The notes below the pieces were generated by a model, which saw only the letters and a list, made by a program, of their open reading frames with translations, made no database searches and was not told the DNA's origin. Both the position numbers and the translations under genes were made by a program. This document shows positions 1 through 6,267 of a stretch of 15,552 nt of DNA, piece by piece (the first letter of the stretch is position 1; the number at the start of each line of letters is the position of its first letter). The stretch comes from Minisyncoccota bacterium (GTDB lineage: Bacteria > Patescibacteriota > Minisyncoccia > Minisyncoccales > CG1-02-41-26), in assembly GCA_028715435.1 (NCBI GenBank), contig JAQURU010000010.1, positions 1 to 15,552 on the forward strand, given 5' to 3'.

Positions 1-182
1 TGGCTAAAACTATTCAAGCCAATGATCCTCAGAAAAACTTGGCTTTGGGCTATTGCATTGCCAGAAAACATAACAAAGTTATTAAAACCACCCAAGATTT
101 TTCAGTAGGAGATAATTTTGACTTGCAAATGCAAGATGGTATATTAAACACAACAGTAAATAAAATATATGGCAACAGATAA
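1..182 (+). CDS. xseA: Exodeoxyribonuclease VII large subunit, C-terminal end (partial)
   Basis: This is the last 59 or so codons of a gene that enters from the left edge; the reading frame starts at base 3 and ends with TAA at 180-182. The translation contains GYCIARKHNKVI followed by a VGDNFDLQMQDG stretch. This is the usual end of XseA: a 'GYxIxR..gkvi' strand, then a 'vGD.l...l.DG' strand. XseA is the catalytic subunit of exonuclease VII, which degrades single-stranded DNA into oligonucleotides from both ends. The next gene, xseB, starts inside it with a 14-base overlap, the classic xseAB arrangement, and that makes the assignment secure despite the short fragment. The catalytic part lies outside the window. 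Confidence 0.85.
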   Translation, partial: AKTIQANDPQKNLALGYCIARKHNKVIKTTQDFSVGDNFDLQMQDGILNTTVNKIYGNR

Positions 183-384
183 TTTAAAAGAAAATTTAAA
201 AAAGCTTTCTGTTATTTCCGACTGGTTTGATAATCAGCAGGAAATTGATGTGGAAGAGGGGATTAGCAAGGTAAAAGAAGCAGCAGAGTTGATAAAAGCC
301 AGCAAGGCGCGATTAAAAGCTATTGAAAACCAATTTGAAGAAATAAAAAAAGAAATCACCAATGAAATTGAAACCGACCAGTAA
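169..384 (+). CDS. xseB: Exodeoxyribonuclease VII small subunit
   Basis: A 71-residue, mostly helical, charged protein that fits XseB in length and pattern. It has an N-terminal helix (LKENLKKLSVISDWFDNQ), a 'DVEEGISKVKEAAELIKASK' second helix matching the family's 'l.leeal.lyeeG..L...c' region, and a C-terminal acidic helix that ends in a short tail. XseB binds XseA in several copies to form exonuclease VII. The ATG at 169 lies inside the end of xseA (14-base overlap), which suggests translational coupling. The 3' end carries a second function: promoter-like hexamers for the following toxin-antitoxin pair lie within its last codons and just after its stop. Family calls on such short helical proteins are weak alone; the overlap with xseA decides it. 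Confidence 0.85.
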   Translation: MATDNLKENLKKLSVISDWFDNQQEIDVEEGISKVKEAAELIKASKARLKAIENQFEEIKKEITNEIETDQ

Positions 385-396
385 TTGTGCTATAAT
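368..396 (+). promoter_or_regulatory. Sigma70-type promoter with extended -10 in the end of xseB, driving hicBA
   Basis: TTGAAA at 368-373, a 17-base spacer, then a perfect TATAAT at 391-396 preceded by TG at 388-389, giving the extended -10 form TGcTATAAT. The expected start of transcription is near 402-404, only about 6 bases before the hicB ATG at 409. The mRNA would therefore be nearly leaderless. The -35 box lies within xseB codons and the -10 box just after its stop. Hexamers and spacing are read directly; activity is inferred. Confidence 0.7.
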
Positions 397-408
397 AAAA
401 TTATAAAT

Positions 409-687
409 ATGCCAAAAGAAAAAATTGAATTTAAAATAACTGTTAATTTTCTCAAAGAAGGAAAGAAGTTCATTGCTTATAGCCCGGCTTTTGATTTATC
501 TACTTGTGGAAGTACATTTGAACAAGCTAAAAAAAGATTTGAAGAAATAGCCAGTATTTTCATTGAAGAAACTAAAAAAAGGGGAGATTTGGAAAATGTT
601 TTGGCTGGTTTGGGCTGGCAAAAAACAAAAACAAGCTGGCAGCCCCCTGTTCTAGTAGGGCAAGAAACTCATTCATTCGCCTTATAA
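409..687 (+). CDS. HicB-like antitoxin
   Basis: A 92-residue protein with the HicB partial-RNase-H fold pattern: an N-terminal strand pair (IEFKITVNFLKEGKKFIAYS), then 'PAFDLSTCGSTFEQAKKRFEEIASIFIEE', which is the HicB 'P.lpgc.t.G.T.eEAl.n..eai...l' signature, and a 'LENVLAGLGW' segment. HicB neutralises the HicA RNase. The next gene, 7 bases downstream, is HicA-like, so this is a hicB-hicA order pair. I chose ATG 409 rather than the in-frame TTG at 385: the latter lies immediately after the xseB stop and would place the -10 box TATAAT inside the coding region. The C-terminal tail (residues 70-92, WQPPVLVGQETHSFAL at the end) shows no obvious helix-turn-helix, so autoregulation through a DNA-binding domain is not evident. 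Confidence 0.75.
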   Translation: MPKEKIEFKITVNFLKEGKKFIAYSPAFDLSTCGSTFEQAKKRFEEIASIFIEETKKRGDLENVLAGLGWQKTKTSWQPPVLVGQETHSFAL

Positions 688-694
688 CGGAAAT

Positions 695-925
695 ATGGCA
701 CACTTAACGCCAATTTCTTGGAAAAAATTCGAGAAATTTTTATTTTTTACAGGTTGTAAATTAACCAGAACAAAAGGAGATCACCGAATTTATTGGCGAG
801 ATGACTTACAAAGGCCGGTAGTAGTTCCAATTGAAAAGGACTTGCCGGTTTTTATTATCCGCAATAATCTAAGGGTTTTGAGAATTAGCCCCGACGAATA
901 CTTAGAAATCCTAAAAAGAATCTAA
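695..925 (+). CDS. HicA-like mRNA interferase toxin (YcfA family)
   Basis: A 76-residue basic protein with the HicA pattern: N-terminal 'ISWKKFEKFLFFTGCKL' helix, then 'TKGDHRIYWRDD', where His30 corresponds to the catalytic histidine of the family's 'kGSHh.f' motif, then a 'RPVVVP' strand and a C-terminal 'PVFIIRNNLRVLRISPDEYLEIL' helix. HicA toxins fold like a double-stranded RNA-binding domain and cleave mRNA; the partner HicB blocks this. The family's second histidine/serine region reads GDH-R here rather than GSHH, a modest divergence. The pair sits between xseAB and metabolic genes with no sign of a mobile element. Whether it is an active toxin cannot be told from sequence. Confidence 0.75.
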   Translation: MAHLTPISWKKFEKFLFFTGCKLTRTKGDHRIYWRDDLQRPVVVPIEKDLPVFIIRNNLRVLRISPDEYLEILKRI

Positions 926-929
926 AATT

Positions 930-1520
930 ATGGCAGAAATAAAAATTTTGGTTAAGGGTTATGCTAGAGAAGAAAATGGAATCGAGTTCGCTTCCTCTAC
1001 AGCTACTCTAATTAAAGATGGTGGTTTAAATATAATTGTTGATTCAGGAATGAACAGAGAAATGTTGCTTGTTAATTTAGTTAAAGAAAACCTAAGTATA
1101 AAAGATATTGATTTTGTTGTTTTGACCCACACTCACTTAGACCATTGCCTTTTAGCTGGCATTTTTGGAAATGCCAAAGTTTTAGATAATAGCAACATTT
1201 TTTCTTTTGACGGGAAAATAGATGAACACGACGGTAAAGTGCCTAATACTGAAATAGAAATCATTAGAACGCCAGGCCACGACCAATTTCATTGTTCCGT
1301 TTTAGTTAGAACTGAAAGCCAAGGCGTTGTGGTTATAGCTGGCGACGTGTTTTGGTGGGCAGACGAAGAAAAACAAAAAATAGACAGACAAAGCCTCTTC
1401 GAGCATAAAGATCCTTATGTTAAAGACCCAAAAGCGCTGCAAAAAAGCAGGGAAAAAGTTTTAGGCCTAGCTGACTATATCATTCCCGGCCACGGTGAAA
1501 TGTTTAAAGTAAATAAATAA
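930..1520 (+). CDS. Metallo-beta-lactamase-fold hydrolase (MBLAC1-like)
   Basis: A 196-residue protein with all the metal ligands of the MBL fold: HTHLDH at residues 67-72 (His67, His69, Asp71, His72), His117 in 'TPGHD', Asp139 in 'IAGDVFWWAD' and His188 in 'IPGHGE'. These would hold two metal ions, usually zinc, that activate water. Length and the GDVFWWAD segment resemble the small glyoxalase II-like/MBLAC1-like group rather than beta-lactamases or RNase J/Z. No membrane segment or signal is seen, so it should be cytoplasmic. It begins 4 bases after the hicA-like stop with no Shine-Dalgarno sequence and is followed 4 bases later by a Nudix gene. The substrate cannot be assigned. Confidence 0.8.
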   Translation: MAEIKILVKGYAREENGIEFASSTATLIKDGGLNIIVDSGMNREMLLVNLVKENLSIKDIDFVVLTHTHLDHCLLAGIFGNAKVLDNSNIFSFDGKIDEHDGKVPNTEIEIIRTPGHDQFHCSVLVRTESQGVVVIAGDVFWWADEEKQKIDRQSLFEHKDPYVKDPKALQKSREKVLGLADYIIPGHGEMFKVNK

Positions 1521-1524
1521 CAAT

Positions 1525-1995
1525 ATGCCTAGCGAAAGAGATTTTTATCAGGTTTCGTTAAAACTTTTTTTGAAAAACAATGAAGGAGAAGTCCTGTGCT
1601 TAAAAGCCGCAAGAGGAGGCATTTACGATGGGTTTTACGATTTACCCGGAGGCAGAATTCATCTTGATGAATTTAAAGACCCGCTTGAAAAAATTATAAA
1701 ACGAGAAGTTCAAGAAGAAGTGGGCAATATTGAGTTTGAACTAAATTTAAAGCCAGTGGCTTTAGGTCGAAATGAAAACCCAAAAAAAGAAGGTCCTTTG
1801 GGTGGGTTTGTGCACATTTTGAATATATTTTTTAAAGCTAATTTTAAATGCGGAGAAATCAAGATAAGTGATGAACATCGTAATTTTAAATGGATAAAAT
1901 TGGAAAAAGATAATTTAGAAAAGTATTTTAAATTCGCAATTCTAGAGGGCGCTAAAATGTATTTAGAGAATTTAGACGATGCAGATAAAAATTAA
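1525..1995 (+). CDS. Nudix hydrolase
   Basis: A 156-residue single-domain Nudix protein. The Nudix box starts at 'GGRIHLDE' (Gly43, Glu49) and ends at 'REVQEEVG' (residues 60-67), with the metal-binding glutamates Glu61, Glu64 and Glu65 in place. The canonical spacing is G-x5-E-x7-REuxEExGu; here ten residues lie between Glu49 and Arg60 instead of seven, so the loop-helix is three residues longer. Such proteins split nucleoside diphosphates linked to another group (NTPs, sugar nucleotides, Ap(n)A); the substrate is not predictable. It is preceded by a short 4-base gap, and its last 17 bases overlap the DUF167 gene, implying coupled translation. Confidence 0.85.
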   Translation: MPSERDFYQVSLKLFLKNNEGEVLCLKAARGGIYDGFYDLPGGRIHLDEFKDPLEKIIKREVQEEVGNIEFELNLKPVALGRNENPKKEGPLGGFVHILNIFFKANFKCGEIKISDEHRNFKWIKLEKDNLEKYFKFAILEGAKMYLENLDDADKN

Positions 1996-2200
1996 AGTTA
2001 AAACTAAAGCAAGGGAGGAAAAGGTGATGAAAATAGGGGAGGATAGTTTTGAAGTTTATGTGAAGGCCTTGCCTGAAAAAGGCAAAGCCAATAAAGCAGT
2101 TGTTAAGGCCCTGGCAAAATATTTGAAAGTAAGTCGAGATAATATAAAAATCATAGCAGGTAAAGCTACCAAACAAAAAATTTTGGAAATGGAAAATTAA
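1979..2200 (+). CDS. DUF167/YggU family protein
   Basis: A 73-residue protein matching the DUF167 (YggU) family: the N-terminal strand 'QIKIKVKTKAREEKV', the central 'FEVYVKALPEKGKANKAVVKALAKYLKVS', which is the family hallmark 'v.v.a.P.dGkAN.al...lak.l.v', and 'IKIIAGKATKQKILEM' ('v.iv.G..sr.K.v.i'). The family is widespread and small, with no well established biochemical function. The ATG at 1979 lies 17 bases before the stop of the Nudix gene in another frame. It is followed 6 bases later by the nuclease gene. Family call is confident; function unknown. Confidence 0.88.
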   Translation: MQIKIKVKTKAREEKVMKIGEDSFEVYVKALPEKGKANKAVVKALAKYLKVSRDNIKIIAGKATKQKILEMEN

Positions 2201-2206
2201 ATTATT

Positions 2207-2959
2207 ATGGAAAAAATATACACTTCACGGGGCAGTTATAAGCCAGGGCAAAAAGAGCCTTTTAGAATAAGCCGCTCCAAAATTGATTTGTTTTTGAATT
2301 GCCCAAGATGTTTTTATTTAGACAGGCGCTTGGGCATAGCCCAGCCTCCGAGCTTTCCTTTTACTTTAAATTCAGCGGTTGATAAGCTTTTAAAAAAAGA
2401 GTTTGATATTCACCGAGCCAGCCAAACCAGCCATCCGTTTATTAAGGCCTACGGGCTTGATGATATTGTGCCATACCAAAACCCTTTAATGGATGAATGG
2501 CGCAATGCTTTAACTGGTGGAATATGCTATTTGCACCAACCCACAAATTTTTATGTTACAGGGGGTGTTGACGATGTGTGGGAGAATATTAAAACAAAGG
2601 AATTAATAATTGTTGATTATAAAGCCACTTCCAAAGAAAGCGAGGTTAATATTGACGCAGAATGGCAAATTAGCTACAAGCGGCAAATAGAGGTTTACCA
2701 ATGGCTTTTCAGGCAGAATGGTTTTAGGGTCAGTGATACTGGATATTTTGTTTATTGCAATGGAATTACTGATAAAGAGGCTTTTGATGCTAAGTTAGAA
2801 TTTGATGTAAAAGTGATTCCTTATACAGGCGACCCGTCTTGGATAGAACAAACCCTGCTTGATATCAAGGCCTGTTTAGAAACCGAACTAATGCCTCGAG
2901 CGAATTTTAATTGCGCTTATTGCAATTACCGCAAAGCCGCTAAAATATACGAACAATAA
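2207..2959 (+). CDS. PD-(D/E)XK nuclease family protein with paired CxxC motifs
   Basis: A 250-residue RecB/Cas4-like nuclease. Visible motifs in order: 'SRSKIDLFLNCPRCFYL' at the N-terminus with Cys32 and Cys35; 'TGGVDDVW' (Asp122/Asp123); 'LIIVDYKATS' with Asp137 and Lys139, the D-x-K metal-binding core of the fold; 'QIEVYQW' (Gln160-Tyr164), the QxxxY motif typical of RecB-type members; and a C-terminal 'NCAYCNYR' with Cys236 and Cys239. The two CxxC pairs at opposite ends could join around a metal or iron-sulfur cluster, as in Cas4 and AddB, although those usually use one N-terminal and three C-terminal cysteines. No cas genes or repeats are near, so Cas4 is not supported. It lies 6 bases after the DUF167 gene and 3 bases before ychF. 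Confidence 0.8.
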   Translation: MEKIYTSRGSYKPGQKEPFRISRSKIDLFLNCPRCFYLDRRLGIAQPPSFPFTLNSAVDKLLKKEFDIHRASQTSHPFIKAYGLDDIVPYQNPLMDEWRNALTGGICYLHQPTNFYVTGGVDDVWENIKTKELIIVDYKATSKESEVNIDAEWQISYKRQIEVYQWLFRQNGFRVSDTGYFVYCNGITDKEAFDAKLEFDVKVIPYTGDPSWIEQTLLDIKACLETELMPRANFNCAYCNYRKAAKIYEQ

Positions 2960-2962
2960 TTT

Positions 2963-4030
2963 ATGGGATTAAGTATAGGGATAGTAGGGTTGCCTAATGT
3001 GGGCAAGTCAACTTTATTCCAAACAATTACAAAAAAGCAGGTGGATAAGGCCAACTATCCTTTCTGCACCATTGATCCAAATGTGGGCGTGGTTGCTGTG
3101 CCTGATACTCGGGTGGATAAGTTAGCTAAGCTGACTTCTTCTACTAAAAAAATTTATGCCACAGTGGAATTTGTGGATATTGCAGGGCTTGTTAAGGGTG
3201 CTTCGGAGGGAGAGGGCTTAGGGAATAAATTGTTAGCTAATATAAGGGAAACAGATGCCATTGTTTATGTTTTGCGGGCTTTTAGCAATGAAAATATTAT
3301 CAATACTCAAGAAAGCATAAACCCAATAAGAGATAAAGAAATTTTGGATGTGGAATTAATTTTTAAGGATTTAGAGACTATTGGTAAAAGAATGCAGGGG
3401 TTAGAAAGGGATATAAAAATCAACAAAAAAGAAGCAAAAACAGAACACGAAATTCTAAAAAAAGCTAAAGAAATGCTGGAAAGCCAAAAAATATTATCAG
3501 AGGAAAATTTTGGCGAAGAAGAACAGAAAATTCTAAGAAGCTTTCAATTGCTTACCTCCAAGCCAAGAATCTATCTATTAAATGGCGATAAAGAAAAGAT
3601 AGGTCCAGAGATTTTAAAAGAATTTGAAAATAGGGGACTGCCATTTTTAGCAACAGATATTTTAACTGAATTTGAGGCAGGAGAATTAACAAAACAAGAA
3701 AGACAAGACCTTGGCTTGGGCGATAATTCACAAATAGATAATTTAATAAAAAAATGCTACGAACTTTTAGGGCTGATAACATTTTTAACAACAGGGCCAG
3801 ATGAAACAAGGGCCTGGACAATTAAACAGGGAACTAAAGCGCCGCAAGGGGCAGGGGTAATCCATACTGACTTTGAGAAAAATTTTATTAAAGCTGAAAC
3901 TATAAATTGGCAAACCTTGCTTAACTGCGGAGGACTTAGCCAGGCCAGAGCTAAAGGTCTTGTCAGAACAGAAGGCAAAGAGTATGTAGTTCAAGATGGA
4001 GATGTAATTGAAATAAAACACGCCCCGTAG
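2963..4030 (+). CDS. ychF: Redox-regulated ATPase/GTPase YchF (OLA1 family)
   Basis: A 355-residue, full-length YchF. The P-loop is GLPNVGKST at residues 9-17; 'VEFVDIAGLVKGASEGEGLG' provides the G3 motif (DIAG at 72-75) with the invariant family extension; 'LLNGDKEK' sits where the G4 motif would be, and YchF proteins lack the strict NKxD, which is why they prefer ATP. A coiled-coil segment follows ('GLERDIKINKKEAKTEHEILKK' region, divided by helices), and the C-terminal TGS domain is marked by 'FLTTGPDETRAWTIKQGTKAP' and 'GAGVIHTDFEKNFIKAE'. YchF associates with ribosomes and is linked to translation and stress responses. It is the last gene of the first block and is followed within 6 bases by a strong palindromic terminator. 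Confidence 0.95.
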   Translation: MGLSIGIVGLPNVGKSTLFQTITKKQVDKANYPFCTIDPNVGVVAVPDTRVDKLAKLTSSTKKIYATVEFVDIAGLVKGASEGEGLGNKLLANIRETDAIVYVLRAFSNENIINTQESINPIRDKEILDVELIFKDLETIGKRMQGLERDIKINKKEAKTEHEILKKAKEMLESQKILSEENFGEEEQKILRSFQLLTSKPRIYLLNGDKEKIGPEILKEFENRGLPFLATDILTEFEAGELTKQERQDLGLGDNSQIDNLIKKCYELLGLITFLTTGPDETRAWTIKQGTKAPQGAGVIHTDFEKNFIKAETINWQTLLNCGGLSQARAKGLVRTEGKEYVVQDGDVIEIKHAP

Positions 4031-4033
4031 GGC

Positions 4034-4083
4034 AAAAAGGCCCGTCCTATGTAAATTTACATAGGACGGGCCTTTGATTTTTT
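4034..4083. terminator. Bidirectional intrinsic terminator, 40-base perfect palindrome
   Basis: Arms 4036-4055 and 4056-4075 are perfect reverse complements with no designed loop, so a 17-18 bp hairpin closes over the central AAAT. A T-rich run (ATTTTTTGATTT, 4077-4088) follows on the plus strand; on the minus strand the A run at 4034-4038 becomes a U run. It sits 5 bases after the ychF stop and just after the end of the converging SIMPL gene, so it can end both transcripts. Confidence 0.9.
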
Positions 4084-4086
4084 GAT

Positions 4087-4845
4087 TTATTTCACGCGGT
4101 AGTTAAGGGTTATTCTCACAGTTATTTCTTGCTCGCCAGTTTGTATGGTTGGGGCAATAGATGATATTTCTTTGGCTGTCATAGCGCCTCCCATACCAGA
4201 GCTATCATACATTGGATAAGGATAAGCTCCTGAATCCTCATAAATACTAGATAGTTTTTTAAGCTTTATGCCTGTTTGGGCTGCTATTACCTGGGCTTTA
4301 GCTTTGGCTTGAGCTATTGCTTTGGTCCTAGCTTCGGCCTTAGCTTTTTCAAGGTCGTCAATAGTAAATTGCAAATCACCGATATTGTTTACCTCATTAT
4401 TAGCAGCAATTTCCAATACCTGCCCAATTTTAGTAAAATCCCTTATTTTAACTTCGATTGACTGACTTAAAGTATAGCCGCGTGAAATTCTTTTGCCGTT
4501 TTGATCCCACTCGTATCTTGGTTGCAAGGAGTACGACTTAGTGGTGATGTCTTTACTTTCAATACCAATAGTTTTGATATCGCCAAGTAAAGCATTCATT
4601 TTTGTGGTGTTATCCAAAACAATAGTTTCTATTTTGGTTCCTTCGGTAGTTATGCCTAAATTAACTTTAGCAACATCCGGACTTACAGAAGCCTTGCCTT
4701 CACCTGTAATAGAAACCATTTCAGGATAAATATTATTTTGAGGCAGTGTTGCATAGCCAAGATAGGCCTCAAAACAAAAATAAACCGCTAAAACAGCTAA
4801 AAAGCCAGCGATTATTTTATAGAGGCGATTTGATATATCAAACAT
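4087..4845 (-). CDS. SIMPL (DUF541) domain membrane-anchored protein
   Basis: A 252-residue protein with an N-terminal membrane anchor (about residues 9-31, 'YKIIAGFLAVLAVYFCF') and no clear cleavage site, then a SIMPL/DUF541 domain: 'VSITGEGKASVSPDVAKVNLGI', the family's opening 'i.V.G.g.v.a.PD.a.i..gv', 'YSLQPRYEWDQNGKRISRGYTLSQSIEVKIRD' in the middle, an alanine/lysine-rich helix ('LEKAKAEARTKAIAQAKAKAQ') and a C-terminal 'EITVRITLNYRV' strand. The family is found in bacterial envelopes and archaea; some members form oligomers, and no enzymatic activity is established. The gene stands alone on the minus strand between two plus-strand blocks and probably has its own promoter (4893-4920). 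Confidence 0.88.
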   Translation of the reverse strand: MFDISNRLYKIIAGFLAVLAVYFCFEAYLGYATLPQNNIYPEMVSITGEGKASVSPDVAKVNLGITTEGTKIETIVLDNTTKMNALLGDIKTIGIESKDITTKSYSLQPRYEWDQNGKRISRGYTLSQSIEVKIRDFTKIGQVLEIAANNEVNNIGDLQFTIDDLEKAKAEARTKAIAQAKAKAQVIAAQTGIKLKKLSSIYEDSGAYPYPMYDSSGMGGAMTAKEISSIAPTIQTGEQEITVRITLNYRVK

Positions 4846-4892
4846 AGTGATTTTTATTATTGATTATTATTAATTAAAACCTTTAATGCTAA

Positions 4893-4920
4893 ATTTTATC
4901 ATTAAATAAAAATAAAGCAA
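4893..4920 (-). promoter_or_regulatory. Candidate promoter for the SIMPL gene
   Basis: Read on the minus strand: TTGCTT (4920-4915), a 16-base spacer, then TAAAAT (4898-4893), preceded by TG one base upstream (extended -10, TGaTAAAAT). It would start transcription about 40 bases before the SIMPL ATG at 4845. The region is AT-rich, so chance matches are easier; support is moderate. Confidence 0.45.
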
Positions 4921-4960
4921 ACGAAAGTTTTGCACAGGTGCTATTTTTCTTTTTTGGGTT

Positions 4961-4974
4961 TATAATAATATAAT
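4961..4974 (+). promoter_or_regulatory. Two overlapping-class -10 boxes upstream of the glycogen module
   Basis: Two exact TATAAT hexamers at 4961-4966 and 4969-4974 lie in the 210-base gap before the GT4 gene. Neither has a good -35 at 16-18 bases; the nearest TTGCAC (4930-4935) is 25 bases from the first box. Either would give a leader of about 75-85 bases. It is the only promoter-like signal found ahead of the 5056-12221 gene run. An inverted repeat at 5012-5019/5035-5042 would lie in the leader. Confidence 0.4.
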
Positions 4975-5055
4975 GACTCCGTAAAAAGCGGAAAATTTTA
5001 ATGTAAACTTCCACGTCAATTAAATAATAGGCTGTTGGCGTGAGAATATTTTTCA

Positions 5056-6267
5056 ATGAAAGTTTTAATGTTTGGCTGGGAATTTCCGCCCTTTAATTCC
5101 GGCGGACTAGGAGTGGCCTGTGAAGGCCTGGCCAAAGCAATAGCCCAATTAGGGGTTAAGGTTATTTTTGTTTTACCAAAAAAAATGCCCTGTTCCCACC
5201 CAGTTATAAGGATTATTTTTGCTGACGAGAACATTGAAATTAAAGCAATTAATTCCATATTAAAACCATATTCCACCTTAGCCAGCCACAAAGACATAGC
5301 GCAAGAGATTGGAATAAATAATTTTTATGAGGCCGATTTATTTAATGAAGTTTTGCGATACGGGAAATTAGCTAAAAGAATAGCCAAAACAGAACAATTT
5401 GATATTATTCATGCTCATGACTGGCTTAGTTTTCCAGCTGGCATTATGGCTAAAATAATTTCTGGCAAGCCATTAGTGGTTCAAGTTCATGCCACAGAAA
5501 TTGACCGATCGCCCATTAGCCCAAATCCATTTGTTTATTCCACTGAAAAAATTGGAATGGAAAGAGCAGATGTTGTGATTGCGGTTTCCAATTATACTAA
5601 AAATATGATTGTAGAAAACTATGGTATTGACCCAAGCAAAATCAAAGTGGTACACAATGCTATAAACCCAAACTATTTTGACCAAGATATTGACAGCCCA
5701 AATACTTTGCTGGACTTAAAAAAACAAGGTAAAAAAATTGTTTTGTTTGTGGGCCGAATAACTTTACAAAAAGGGCCTGATTATTTATTAAGGGCGGCTA
5801 AAAAAGTTTTACAGTTCAACCCGAATATTGTTTTTATAATGGCAGGCTCGGGAGATATGGAACGGCAAATTATTGAAATGGCCGCTTACGAGGGCATTGC
5901 TGATAAATTTTTATTTGCGGGATTTTTGAAGGGCGAGGATTTAAAAAAAGCCTATTCAGCTGCTGATTTGTTTGTGCTACCTTCAGTTTCTGAACCATTT
6001 GGTTTGGCTGTTTTAGAGTCAGTGAGCCTAGGAACTCCTGTTTTGGTTTCTAAACAATCCGGAGTTGCAGAAGTAATCCATAATGCCCTAAAGGTTAATT
6101 TCTGGGATATAGACGAAATTGCTAACAAGATTTTGGCTTGCTTAACTTATCAAGGCCTTGGCACAACATTGCAAGAAGAATCATATAAAGAATTAAACAG
6201 AATAAGTTGGGAAAAATCCGCTCAAAAGTGCATTAATATTTATAATGACTTGTTGTCATGGAGATAA
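5056..6267 (+). CDS. GT4-family glycosyltransferase, glycogen-synthase-like
   Basis: A 403-residue GT-B glycosyltransferase. The N-terminal 'MKVLMFGWEFPPFNSGGLGVACEGLAKAI' has the nucleotide-sugar GGLG loop (residues 16-19); 'FDIIHAHDWLS' (116-124) and 'VVQVHATEID' follow; the C-terminal half begins at 'IVLFVGRITLQKGPDYLL', with Arg234 and Lys239 that usually hold the donor phosphates, and has the retaining-enzyme E-x7-E motif EPFGLAVLE (Glu313, Glu321). The opening sequence resembles glycogen/starch synthase-like enzymes more than sugar-lipid transferases. Donor and acceptor cannot be fixed. It leads a collinear run with GH57, GT3 and GH133 genes, so a role in alpha-glucan synthesis or modification is likely. 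Its last 10 bases overlap the pseudopilin gene. No Shine-Dalgarno sequence precedes the ATG. Confidence 0.85.
   Translation: MKVLMFGWEFPPFNSGGLGVACEGLAKAIAQLGVKVIFVLPKKMPCSHPVIRIIFADENIEIKAINSILKPYSTLASHKDIAQEIGINNFYEADLFNEVLRYGKLAKRIAKTEQFDIIHAHDWLSFPAGIMAKIISGKPLVVQVHATEIDRSPISPNPFVYSTEKIGMERADVVIAVSNYTKNMIVENYGIDPSKIKVVHNAINPNYFDQDIDSPNTLLDLKKQGKKIVLFVGRITLQKGPDYLLRAAKKVLQFNPNIVFIMAGSGDMERQIIEMAAYEGIADKFLFAGFLKGEDLKKAYSAADLFVLPSVSEPFGLAVLESVSLGTPVLVSKQSGVAEVIHNALKVNFWDIDEIANKILACLTYQGLGTTLQEESYKELNRISWEKSAQKCINIYNDLLSWR

Noticed and set aside
385..408. Eight-codon extension of the HicB-like gene from TTG 385
   Set aside because: It would start right after the xseB stop, cover the TATAAT -10 box and add residues not typical of the family; ATG 409 fits better.
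385..925. Mobile genomic island around the toxin-antitoxin pair
   Set aside because: No integrase, transposase, direct repeats or shift in base composition at its borders.
1952..2176. Minus-strand open frame opposite the DUF167 gene
   Set aside because: Phenylalanine-rich shadow of a lysine-rich coding sequence, with no start signal.
2207..2959. Cas4 from a CRISPR system
   Set aside because: No repeats, cas1, cas2 or effector genes in the window, and the cysteine layout differs from Cas4.
3552..4021. Minus-strand open frames opposite ychF
   Set aside because: Low-complexity hydrophobic translations without family motifs; they are mirror frames of a well conserved gene.
4979..4994. CCGTAAAAAGCGG small hairpin before GT4, similar to GCCGTAAAAGGC at 8312
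   Set aside because: Three-base stems only; the likeness is too short to call a repeated element.
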